Assembly (NCBI GenBank): GCA_943328715.2
Contig: CALQBB020000032.1
Span: 1 to 7,469 of the forward strand
Direction of reading: 5' to 3'
DNA from: Polynucleobacter meluiroseus
GTDB lineage: Bacteria > Bacteroidota > Bacteroidia > Flavobacteriales_D > Crocinitomicaceae
DNA length: 7,469 nt
Both the position numbers and the translations under genes were made by a program. A model generated the notes under the pieces. It searched no databases. It was given only the letters and a program-made list of their open reading frames with translations, and was not told the DNA's origin. Below are positions 1 through 5,227 of this stretch, piece after piece. Numbering within the stretch: position 1 is the first letter of the stretch; every line of letters begins with the position of its first letter.

Positions 1-44
1 AAAAAATGGCTTATAAATAAACTAATCTTCAATAAAGCCTAAAT

Positions 45-60
45 ATAGAACATGTTCTAT
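45..60. promoter_or_regulatory. Perfect 16-base palindrome, candidate operator
   Basis: The sequence ATAGAACATGTTCTAT is its own reverse complement over all 16 bases. It lies about 110 bases upstream of the first gene of the membrane-protein/two-component operon. A shorter palindrome, TTCTAGAA, follows at 64-71. Perfect dyads of this length often bind dimeric regulators. As RNA it could also form a 6-bp stem with a CATG loop, followed by a pyrimidine-rich stretch, so a weak terminator of a gene to the left is an alternative. No factor can be assigned from the sequence. Confidence 0.35.
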
Positions 61-169
61 TCTTTCTAGAATTCGTTTCAATTAGGAGGGGTATACACGA
101 AAATAAGTGGAAATTGAATAATTTCGAAAATGTATTTTTCTATTACCGAATTTTATTAGCCCAAACTTA

Positions 170-793
170 ATGCTTAAATACTTTATTTTCGGAATGCTTA
201 CCATTGATGCCTTCACATTTTTGGCTTGTTTATTATATTTTTTTAAAACGAAAAAGCGTCAAATAGGAGTTTTGGCTTTGTGGTTTGGCTCTCGTTTTCT
301 ATCGTTACTATTCGGCTACAATTTACGTGTTTATATGGGTTGGAAAACCGAACACATCTATAGTTTTTCTGTCCTTTTAGAGGGCTTCCTCATGTATTAC
401 TTATTTTGGTTGGTACTTTCAAAAAAACAATGGTTTGATAAGTTCTTATTCATGATTCCATTGGCCATTTTTGTGGTCGAATTTTATTTCCTAAAACACT
501 ATTACGATGTCATGTACGTCACGCATGTCTTTTATTATGTATTTGTATCTGTTCTGCTCATTTGGTTAATTAATAGAGAAAAAATACCTCAACCTTTCCA
601 ATATTTTATGAACCTATTATTGGTATTTCATGTGACGGCATTTATTTACATGCTAAATCTTGCTTTTGTATCCAATAGCCAAATTTTGGCCTCTTATTTA
701 TATCCTGTATTTTGGTTAACTTATATTGTCTTCGATATTTTGAGTATTCTATACTTTAGAAAACAATACCTACACATTCAAGAACAAGTCTAA
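170..793 (+). CDS. Polytopic (about 7 TM) membrane protein, first of a tandem paralogous pair
   Basis: I do not recognise the family of this 207-residue integral membrane protein. Hydrophobic segments lie near residues 4-26, 33-50, 63-83, 92-107, 116-134, 143-165 and 175-195, so about seven membrane spans are likely, with short loops and no soluble domain. It resembles the next gene along its whole length: both begin with LKY[FY]IF, carry W-x2-S-x-F-L in segment 2 (W38, S41), a Glu in segment 3 (E71), LLLV[FY]HVT-x-F-x-Y-x2-N-L-x-F in segment 6 (H154, Y160, N163) and Y-P-x-F at the start of segment 7. The stop codon overlaps the next ATG by one base (TAATG), so translational coupling is likely. 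The downstream kinase and regulator suggest a sensory or receptor role, which is inference. The start fits the alignment with the paralogue; no Shine-Dalgarno sequence precedes it. Confidence 0.85.
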   Translation: MLKYFIFGMLTIDAFTFLACLLYFFKTKKRQIGVLALWFGSRFLSLLFGYNLRVYMGWKTEHIYSFSVLLEGFLMYYLFWLVLSKKQWFDKFLFMIPLAIFVVEFYFLKHYYDVMYVTHVFYYVFVSVLLIWLINREKIPQPFQYFMNLLLVFHVTAFIYMLNLAFVSNSQILASYLYPVFWLTYIVFDILSILYFRKQYLHIQEQV

Positions 794-1422
794 TGGAGCT
801 CAAATATTACATTTTTATTGCTGTTTTACTGCTTTCTGAGCTCCCGCCCTTAACTTTATTTTACCTTAATTACCGTGAGAAAAAGGAAAGCAAATTTTTG
901 CTTTTGTTCTTTTGGTTATTATCTCATTTCCTAACCGATTTAACAGCAACCATTGTCATGTTCTGGGACTTAATGAGCACCTTGCCCCTTTTTGTTATTT
1001 CGACATTTATCGAGACGATACTTTTTATCAAATATGCACAGCTTCATTTGAATTGGAAAACGAGTATTTGGCGCGGGCTGTACTTTCTCACTTCGGTCGT
1101 TTTTATAGCAGAAGTTTCCGCTCATGGGACACTTGTGTTCAATTCATTCTATATCAACATGACCTATCAGAGTCTTGCTACCTTGTTTTTGTTATTTATT
1201 AGTTTTAAATCAACAAGGTCAAAATCCGATCTAAGACTGAACCAATTGCTCCTTGTTTACCATGTGACCATCTTTTTTTACATCGCAAATCTGGATTTTT
1301 TGCGGAAAAGTGCAGCATTAATGGATCAGGTATATCCATATTTTTTAAGTGTTGTGGTGTTATTTTTGCTGCTAATTTCGATTCATTTATATACCAATCT
1401 CCGAACCAAGAATGCTCATTGA
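793..1422 (+). CDS. Polytopic (about 7 TM) membrane protein, second of the tandem pair
   Basis: This 209-residue integral membrane protein is a diverged paralogue of the gene before it; the family is not recognised. Hydrophobic segments lie near residues 5-25, 35-57, 62-80, 91-109, 116-137, 148-167 and 178-200. Shared positions include the N-terminal LKYYIF, W41/S44/F46 in segment 2, E74 in segment 3, H157, Y163 and N166 in the LLLVYHVT motif of segment 6, and YPYF at 181-184. A polar His, Tyr and Asn set kept in one membrane helix of both copies may form a ligand- or cofactor-binding site or a helix-packing contact. The gene starts on the last base of its neighbour's stop codon and its 3' end overlaps the kinase gene by 11 bases. 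It probably acts in the inner membrane together with the first paralogue and the kinase (inference). Confidence 0.85.
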   Translation: MELKYYIFIAVLLLSELPPLTLFYLNYREKKESKFLLLFFWLLSHFLTDLTATIVMFWDLMSTLPLFVISTFIETILFIKYAQLHLNWKTSIWRGLYFLTSVVFIAEVSAHGTLVFNSFYINMTYQSLATLFLLFISFKSTRSKSDLRLNQLLLVYHVTIFFYIANLDFLRKSAALMDQVYPYFLSVVVLFLLLISIHLYTNLRTKNAH

Positions 1423-2251
1423 AGAAAGTAAACTCGCCCTAATCATCATCTTGAGCATGCTGTTTTCACTCGGCATGGCACTTGGTATTGTGATGCTTTC
1501 CAATAAAAACAGACGCATTCTCGAATTAAGTGACGACTTGCTTCAAGAAACCCTAAAGAAAAAGGAGCTAGAAAAGATTGGCGTGGTCTTAAAAACCCAA
1601 GAAAACGAACGCACTGAAATTGCTAGAAAACTTCACGATGAGGTAGGTGGCCTAATGTCCATTGTTCAAAAGCAAATCTCACTTGTCAAACGAAAGGGAG
1701 AAAAAGGTGAGTTTGATTCCGTTGCGCTCAACGGAGCAAGCGAATTTTTACAAGAAAGTATTGATCAAATGCGTTCGATTACAAAAGAACTCATGCCGCA
1801 TTATTTACTCAAGTTTGGCTTAACCAATGCGTTGGAACGAATGGCGCAGCAAAAAACAACGAATCTGATTGAGAATTTCCATTTTGAATCTGAATTGAAT
1901 GAGGCAATTGAACTCCCTGAGTCAGTCATGACCCATAACTTTTTTATCGCTAGTGAATTACTTACTAATTTACTCAAGCACAGCAATGCTACGCAAATTC
2001 ACATGACGCTATCATGGAGTATGACAAATGAACTATTGTTGCACTTAAGACACGATGGGAAGGGACTCTCCCAATTGGAATATGAACATTTAGCGAACTC
2101 GTCAGATACGTTCGGATTAGAAAATATTCGGTATCGTTTGACCATTATTGGCGCAGCTATTCAATATGAGATCCATGACAATTTTGCGCAAACAACCATT
2201 GTTAGTCCAATAGATTCTGACATAAAAAGAGATAATACAAATGAAATCTAA
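1412..2251 (+). CDS. Sensor-less histidine kinase, NarX/HPK7 type (HisKA_3 plus HATPase_c)
   Basis: This 279-residue protein autophosphorylates on His and passes the phosphate to a response regulator, very likely the product of the next gene. One hydrophobic segment (about residues 8-30) anchors it in the inner membrane, followed by a charged, probably coiled-coil stretch (about 31-68). The dimerisation/phosphotransfer domain has ERTEIARKLHDEVGG, with H75 as the phosphoacceptor and the D76-E77 pair typical of HisKA_3. The ATP-binding domain shows the N-box ELLTNLLKHSNA (N186), a G1 motif RHDGKGL (D215, G216, G218) and a G2-like GLENIRYRL (235-243). In G1 the usual D-N-G-x-G is written H-D-G-K-G, which I believe also occurs in other Bacteroidota kinases. 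No extracellular, PAS, GAF or TPR sensor domain is present, so signal input probably comes from the two membrane proteins encoded upstream. It overlaps both neighbours by 11 bases. Confidence 0.93.
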   Translation: MLIEESKLALIIILSMLFSLGMALGIVMLSNKNRRILELSDDLLQETLKKKELEKIGVVLKTQENERTEIARKLHDEVGGLMSIVQKQISLVKRKGEKGEFDSVALNGASEFLQESIDQMRSITKELMPHYLLKFGLTNALERMAQQKTTNLIENFHFESELNEAIELPESVMTHNFFIASELLTNLLKHSNATQIHMTLSWSMTNELLLHLRHDGKGLSQLEYEHLANSSDTFGLENIRYRLTIIGAAIQYEIHDNFAQTTIVSPIDSDIKRDNTNEI

Positions 2252-2993
2252 ACGTGAAAAAAAAATCAAAGTAGCGCTTGTAGACGACCATCATGTGGTT
2301 AGAAAAGCATTATGCAAGATGTTAGTTGATTTACCAACAATAGAAGTCGCATTTGATGCCGCTGATGGCAAACAATTTTTGGAGGAACTCACCCATCATC
2401 ACATAGATGTCGTTTTACTCGATCTTGAAATGCCCGTCATGAATGGTTGGCAGACAATTAAGGCACTTCAAGCAGTCACTTTGAAGCCCAAAATTATTGT
2501 ACTTACGATGCACGCTGATCATGCCGTTGCTGCCGAAATGCTCAATGCCGGAGCTGATGCTTACTTATTAAAAGAATGCTCTATCGATGAGATGCAACAG
2601 GCAATTGAGGAAGTTCACCTACTTGGTCGGTATGACAACGCAATGAGTCAACAGGCAAGAGAATTGCTAGCTTCTATGTCCGATCGACCCATCCCGACAA
2701 CACCTTTTGAGCTGAACGAACGCCAAATAAAATTACTGCACCTAATCTGTGATGGATTCACAAGCATGCAAATCAGTGATCAAATGGCGACCTCTAAAAA
2801 AAACATCGATCGAATGCGCACGCAACTCATGAAAAAGTTTGATGTCAGTAGTGGGAATGAACTTATTCGAGTGGCAATTCTGTATGGTTTATATAAACCA
2901 CGAAGCAACCAACAAATCTCCACAGAACTGCAAAATCAAGAGCTCGAGTCACAAAAAAGAAGATTGGCTCGACTCACCAAAGACATGGAGTAA
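2241..2993 (+). CDS. Response regulator, NarL/FixJ type (receiver plus LuxR-type HTH)
   Basis: This 250-residue cytoplasmic transcription factor is the likely partner of the kinase whose gene it overlaps by 11 bases. The receiver domain (about residues 9-128) has the acidic pair D15-D16, phosphoacceptor D61 in LLDLEMPVMNGW, T89 in VLTMHAD and K111 in YLLKECS, a complete active site. The LuxR-type helix-turn-helix lies at about 158-217 (LNERQIKLLHLICDGFTSMQ and onward). Its recognition helix reads SKKNIDRMRTQL where most family members have S-x-x-T-V-x-x-H/Y-R. A charged, Gln- and Arg-rich tail of about 33 residues (218-250) extends past the usual end of such regulators. Targets are unknown; autoregulation of this operon is a reasonable guess. 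It is the last gene of the operon. Confidence 0.94.
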   Translation: MKSKREKKIKVALVDDHHVVRKALCKMLVDLPTIEVAFDAADGKQFLEELTHHHIDVVLLDLEMPVMNGWQTIKALQAVTLKPKIIVLTMHADHAVAAEMLNAGADAYLLKECSIDEMQQAIEEVHLLGRYDNAMSQQARELLASMSDRPIPTTPFELNERQIKLLHLICDGFTSMQISDQMATSKKNIDRMRTQLMKKFDVSSGNELIRVAILYGLYKPRSNQQISTELQNQELESQKRRLARLTKDME

Positions 2994-3016
2994 TCAGTCC
3001 TTTCATTGTCCGTAAA

Positions 3017-3053
3017 AAAAATAGAAATGAACTTGATAACCTATTCTGTTTTT
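3017..3053 (+). terminator. Candidate AT-rich terminator of the membrane-protein/kinase/regulator operon
   Basis: AAAAATAGAA (3017-3026) can pair with TTCTGTTTTT (3044-3053) over ten base pairs including one U-G wobble, with a 17-base loop and a pyrimidine-rich continuation (TTTTTCTCTT). It begins 24 bases after the regulator stop codon, where a terminator is expected between convergent genes. The stem is almost all A-U and the loop is long, so support is weak. Read on the other strand the wobble becomes an A-C mismatch. Confidence 0.25.
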
Positions 3054-3102
3054 CTCTTATTTCCTCAAAAATACATGGCCTGAAGTGCGGTGTTCAGTGA
3101 AA

Positions 3103-3516
3103 TTATTGTAGCGATACAAAATACCCCAGCGCCAACTCATATCCCTTCATACCAAATCCAAAAATGCAGCCAGCGCAGACTGGACTCAACATGGATTCGT
3201 GGCGGAAGGATTCACGTGCGGTGATGTTGGAAATGTGCACTTCGACAACTGGTGTGGAAATCGCGGCAATGCAATCGCGCAAAGCAACACTCGTGTGGGT
3301 GTATCCACCGGCATTGAGGATGATTCCGTCAGCGTCGGCGTCCTGAAGGACATTGATCAGTTCTCCCTCCACATTGGACTGAAAATAGGAGATTTCAGCA
3401 CTCGATTTCGATTTCAATTCCGTTAAAAAGTCTGCAAACGAAACATTCCCATATATTTGTGTTTCACGGGAACCGAGTAAATTTAAATTTGGACCGTTTA
3501 CAATCAGAATTTTCAT
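3103..3516 (-). CDS. aroQ: Type II 3-dehydroquinate dehydratase
   Basis: This enzyme converts 3-dehydroquinate to 3-dehydroshikimate in the third step of the shikimate pathway to aromatic amino acids; the type II family acts as a cytoplasmic dodecamer. The 137 residues are close to the usual 140-150. The N-terminal signature ILIVNGPNLNLLGSRE (N10, R17) and the catalytic Tyr Y22 in IYG are present, followed by NAGGYTHTS (N68, H74), EVHISN (H94) and ARESFRH (R101). The usual NPG reads NAG here and the usual REP reads RET, mild variants. The start is fixed by the family N-terminus. The start codon is only two bases from that of the divergent xerD, so its own promoter must lie within xerD; I found no perfect Bacteroidota -7 motif for it there. 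It converges with the regulator gene at its 3' end. Confidence 0.97.
   Translation of the reverse strand: MKILIVNGPNLNLLGSRETQIYGNVSFADFLTELKSKSSAEISYFQSNVEGELINVLQDADADGIILNAGGYTHTSVALRDCIAAISTPVVEVHISNITARESFRHESMLSPVCAGCIFGFGMKGYELALGYFVSLQ
3457..3491 (+). promoter_or_regulatory. Candidate xerD promoter inside the aroQ coding sequence
   Basis: TAAATTTG at 3484-3491 matches the Bacteroidota -7 consensus TAnnTTTG exactly. A TTG at 3457-3459 lies 24 bases upstream, slightly beyond the usual spacing. Transcription would start near 3497 and give a leader of roughly 20 bases before the xerD ATG at 3519. A second exact -7 match, TATATTTG at 3452-3459, lies further upstream and overlaps the same TTG. 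Both lie within the first codons of aroQ on the opposite strand. The two-base gap between the genes makes a promoter here necessary, but which motif is used is inference. Confidence 0.4.
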
Positions 3517-3518
3517 AG

Positions 3519-4424
3519 ATGTCGAATTGGGAACGCTATATTAAGGATTTTGTTTCATACTTGAAAATCGAGAAGGGATTGGCAGAGAATTCGATTCTCG
3601 CCTATCAGAACGATGTCGATAAACTGAAGGAGTTTGCTGCGGCTTCATCAAAGCTGCCCGATCAATTGAGTTATGACGACTTAAAACAATTTCTTTCCAC
3701 GCTTTTCGACCTTGGATTAAGTGCACGAAGTCAGGCGCGTATCATTTCCGGCATCAAACAGTTTTACGGCTTTCTCATTCTTGAAAATTTGACCAAGGTG
3801 GATCCCAGTGAACTGCTCGAACAACCCAAATTGGGAAGGAAACTTCCGGAAGTCCTGACCATTGAAGAAATTGATGCCTTGTTAAACGCCATTGATTTAA
3901 GTAAAAACGAAGGACACCGAAACCGTGCGATGTTGGAGACACTCTACAGCTGTGGATTGCGTGTCAGCGAACTTGTTGGACTGCGTTTTTCCGATTTGTT
4001 TTTTGAGGAAGGATTTATCCGCGTGATTGGAAAAGGAAACAAAGAACGTTTGGTTCCGGTGAGTCCACAAGTTCAGAAGGAAATCGAGATTTATCAACAG
4101 CACATTCGGAACCATTTAAACATCCAAAAGGGAAGTGAAAACATCGTTTTTCTAAACCGAAGAGGCGCACAACTCACTCGCGTAATGGTGTTTACGATTA
4201 TTAAAAATTTAGCGGAGTCCATCGGACTCCAAAAGAACATTTCTCCACACACCTTCCGACATAGTTTCGCGACACATTTGATCGAAGGAGGGGCCAATTT
4301 ACGGGCGATTCAAGAGATGTTGGGACACGAATCAATCACCACGACCGAGATCTACACACACCTAGACCAACGCTTCTTGAGGGATGCCATTTTATCGTAT
4401 CATCCACGAAATTCGAAAGCGTAA
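3519..4424 (+). CDS. xerD: Site-specific tyrosine recombinase XerD
   Basis: This recombinase acts with XerC at the chromosomal dif site, under FtsK control, to resolve chromosome dimers at cell division. The 301 residues match the family length. The N-terminal SAM-like core-binding domain covers about residues 1-90 (WERYIKDFVSYLKIEKGLAE). The catalytic domain has R148 (CGLRVSELVGLR), K172 (GKGNKERLVPV), H244 and R247 (HTFRHSFATHL), H270 (MLGHESITTT) and the nucleophile Y279 (IYTHLD), so the active site is complete. No integrase arm-binding domain, att-like repeats or cargo genes are present, so this is the housekeeping recombinase rather than a mobile-element integrase. XerC cannot be strictly excluded by eye, but the sequence fits XerD better. 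The start is supported by the conserved N-terminus and leaves two bases to aroQ. Confidence 0.95.
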   Translation: MSNWERYIKDFVSYLKIEKGLAENSILAYQNDVDKLKEFAAASSKLPDQLSYDDLKQFLSTLFDLGLSARSQARIISGIKQFYGFLILENLTKVDPSELLEQPKLGRKLPEVLTIEEIDALLNAIDLSKNEGHRNRAMLETLYSCGLRVSELVGLRFSDLFFEEGFIRVIGKGNKERLVPVSPQVQKEIEIYQQHIRNHLNIQKGSENIVFLNRRGAQLTRVMVFTIIKNLAESIGLQKNISPHTFRHSFATHLIEGGANLRAIQEMLGHESITTTEIYTHLDQRFLRDAILSYHPRNSKA

Positions 4425-4431
4425 TTCCGGC

Positions 4432-4456
4432 AAAAAACAAGGGGTAAAAGTTTTTT
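4432..4456 (+). terminator. Candidate weak terminator after xerD
   Basis: AAAAAAC (4432-4438) can pair with GTTTTTT (4450-4456) around an 11-base purine-rich loop, with two further T bases following. It starts eight bases after the xerD stop codon and lies upstream of the rpmB promoter, the right place to end xerD transcription. The stem has only one G-C pair, so it may be ineffective. Confidence 0.3.
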
Positions 4457-4477
4457 TTGGGAATATTCGTAAAATCG

Positions 4478-4508
4478 TTTGTGGAATTTCAAAAGTTTGT
4501 TACCTTTG
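4478..4508 (+). promoter_or_regulatory. Bacteroidota sigma-ABfr-type promoter of the rpmB operon
   Basis: TTTG at 4478-4481 and TACCTTTG at 4501-4508 match the -33 (TTTG) and -7 (TAnnTTTG) consensus elements of the primary sigma factor in this phylum exactly, with a 19-base spacer that is also standard. Transcription should start near 4513-4516, giving a leader of about 30 AT-rich bases before the rpmB ATG. This is the best-supported promoter in the window and also explains why the open frame upstream of the rpmB ATG is not part of the protein. Confidence 0.85.
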
Positions 4509-4545
4509 CATCCGCTTTTTTACATTTATAAGTAATTTTAAAGAC

Positions 4546-4782
4546 ATGTCAAGAGTTTGTCAATTAACAGGTAAGTCAGTAATGGTTGGGAACAATGTTT
4601 CTCACTCCAATCGTAAAACCAAACGTAGATTTTACCCGAATTTGGTTACAAAAAAGTTTTTTCTTCCAGAAGAAGAGGCTTACATCACATTAAAAATTTC
4701 AACTTCTGCGCTTCGCACGATTAACAAGAAAGGTATTGCCGCTTGTATCAAAGAAGCTCGTCAGAAAGGTTTTTTAAAATAA
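4546..4782 (+). CDS. rpmB: Large-subunit ribosomal protein bL28
   Basis: A component of the 50S ribosomal subunit. The 78-residue protein starts MSRVCQLTGKSVMVGNNVSH, the bL28 signature, and continues with the basic stretch NRKTKRRFYPNL and a C-terminal SALRTINKKGIAA segment, all typical of the Bacteroidota form. The frame stays open upstream to 4384, but the start at 4546 is fixed by the family N-terminus and by the promoter at 4478-4508, which ends about 38 bases before it. The ATG has an A-rich context (TTTTAAAGAC) and no Shine-Dalgarno sequence. It is the first gene of an operon with rpmG (32 bases downstream) and the DUF4295 gene. Confidence 0.97.
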   Translation: MSRVCQLTGKSVMVGNNVSHSNRKTKRRFYPNLVTKKFFLPEEEAYITLKISTSALRTINKKGIAACIKEARQKGFLK

Positions 4783-4814
4783 AACTGTTGCGAAACAGAT
4801 AAAATAAGAAGAAA

Positions 4815-5003
4815 ATGGCTAAGAAGAGTAAAGGTAACCGCATCCAAGTGATATTAGAGTGCACGGAGCACAAAGATTCAGGAATGGCTGGTACGTCGCG
4901 TTACATCACGACGAAAAACCGTAAAAACACACCGGATCGCATGGAGATTAAGAAATTCAATCCGATCTTAAAGAGAATGACTGTTCATAAAGAAATTAAA
5001 TAA
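4815..5003 (+). CDS. rpmG: Large-subunit ribosomal protein bL33, form without the zinc cysteines
   Basis: A small component of the 50S subunit near the E site. The 62 residues show [19 protein letters not shown], then [15 protein letters not shown] and [18 protein letters not shown], matching bL33. Zinc-binding forms have C-x-x-C followed by a second cysteine pair; here only C16 remains, the next position is H19, and the cysteine expected after KKF is N48. A short insertion (about DSGMAG) sits between the first motif and the TTKN strand. This cysteine-poor form is, as far as I know, usual in the phylum. The gene lies between rpmB and the DUF4295 gene and is followed by the latter after seven bases. 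Confidence 0.97.
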   Translation: MAKKSKGNRIQVILECTEHKDSGMAGTSRYITTKNRKNTPDRMEIKKFNPILKRMTVHKEIK

Positions 5004-5010
5004 CTAGGAC

Positions 5011-5166
5011 ATGGCAAAGAAAGTTGTAGCTTCCCTACAAAAAGGTGGCGGTAAAGAACATACGAAAGTAATTAAAATGGTAAAATCCGAGAAATCGAAT
5101 TCTTACACATTTAAAGAGGAAATGGTATTGAACGATAAAGTGAAAGACTGGTTCGCGAAAAACTAA
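5011..5166 (+). CDS. DUF4295 family small basic protein, probably ribosome-associated
   Basis: A 51-residue, Lys-rich protein starting MAKKVVASLQKGGGKEHTKV and ending KVKDWFAKN. The opening MAKKVVA-x-LQKG, the central KVIKMVKS and the C-terminal VKDWF match the DUF4295 family, which is found in Bacteroidota directly after rpmG. It starts seven bases after rpmG and ends just before the terminator at 5185-5216, so it is co-transcribed with the two ribosomal protein genes. I recall that an extra large-subunit protein (bL38) was reported in a Flavobacterium ribosome structure and that it may be this family, but I cannot confirm that here. The gene is short enough to be missed by length-filtered gene calling. 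Confidence 0.92.
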   Translation: MAKKVVASLQKGGGKEHTKVIKMVKSEKSNSYTFKEEMVLNDKVKDWFAKN

Positions 5167-5184
5167 TCCTCAAAAAAACCTTGT

Positions 5185-5216
5185 AAAAAGCTTCCACTTC
5201 AGGGAGCTTTTTTTTT
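5185..5216 (+). terminator. Strong Rho-independent terminator after the rpmB-rpmG-DUF4295 genes
   Basis: AAAAAGCTTCC (5185-5195) pairs with GGGAGCTTTTT (5202-5212) over eleven base pairs including one U-G wobble. The loop is ACTTCA and the T-tract runs from 5208 to 5216. It begins 18 bases after the DUF4295 stop codon and ends 11 bases before the ftsY ATG, so the transcript unit of the small ribosomal genes should end here, at least in part. Confidence 0.92.
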
Positions 5217-5227
5217 ATCTTTAAAAC

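Noticed and set aside
1..42. Open frame of 13 codons ending in TAA at 40-42, possibly the end of an upstream + strand gene
   Set aside because: Too short to recognise any protein; the other two frames stop at 16 and 20, so nothing supports this one beyond being open.
84..109. Strong Shine-Dalgarno-like AGGAGGGG with a GTG at 107-109
   Set aside because: The GTG frame stops after four codons and no ATG follows at useful spacing; the phylum rarely uses Shine-Dalgarno pairing.
114..140. Possible promoter of the first membrane gene: TTG at 114-116 and TATTTTTC at 133-140
   Set aside because: The -7 element has a mismatch at its final G and the spacer is 16 bases, too short; in such AT-rich DNA this is expected by chance.
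912..1202. 96-codon open frame inside the second membrane gene
   Set aside because: It lies in another frame of a well-supported gene, has no family features and an irregular composition; a shadow frame.
3080..3097. Hairpin CTGAA/TTCAG just after the aroQ stop codon, possible aroQ terminator
   Set aside because: The stem has only five base pairs with an eight-base loop, and the nearest T-run on the - strand begins about nine bases after the stem.
3519..4424. XerD as integrase of a mobile element
   Set aside because: Its length and motifs are those of the housekeeping recombinase, it sits beside aroQ and ribosomal genes, and no attachment-site repeats or element genes are visible.
4384..4545. 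54-codon N-terminal extension of the rpmB frame
   Set aside because: It overlaps the end of xerD and runs through the rpmB promoter; bL28 proteins begin at the MSRVCQ motif at 4546.
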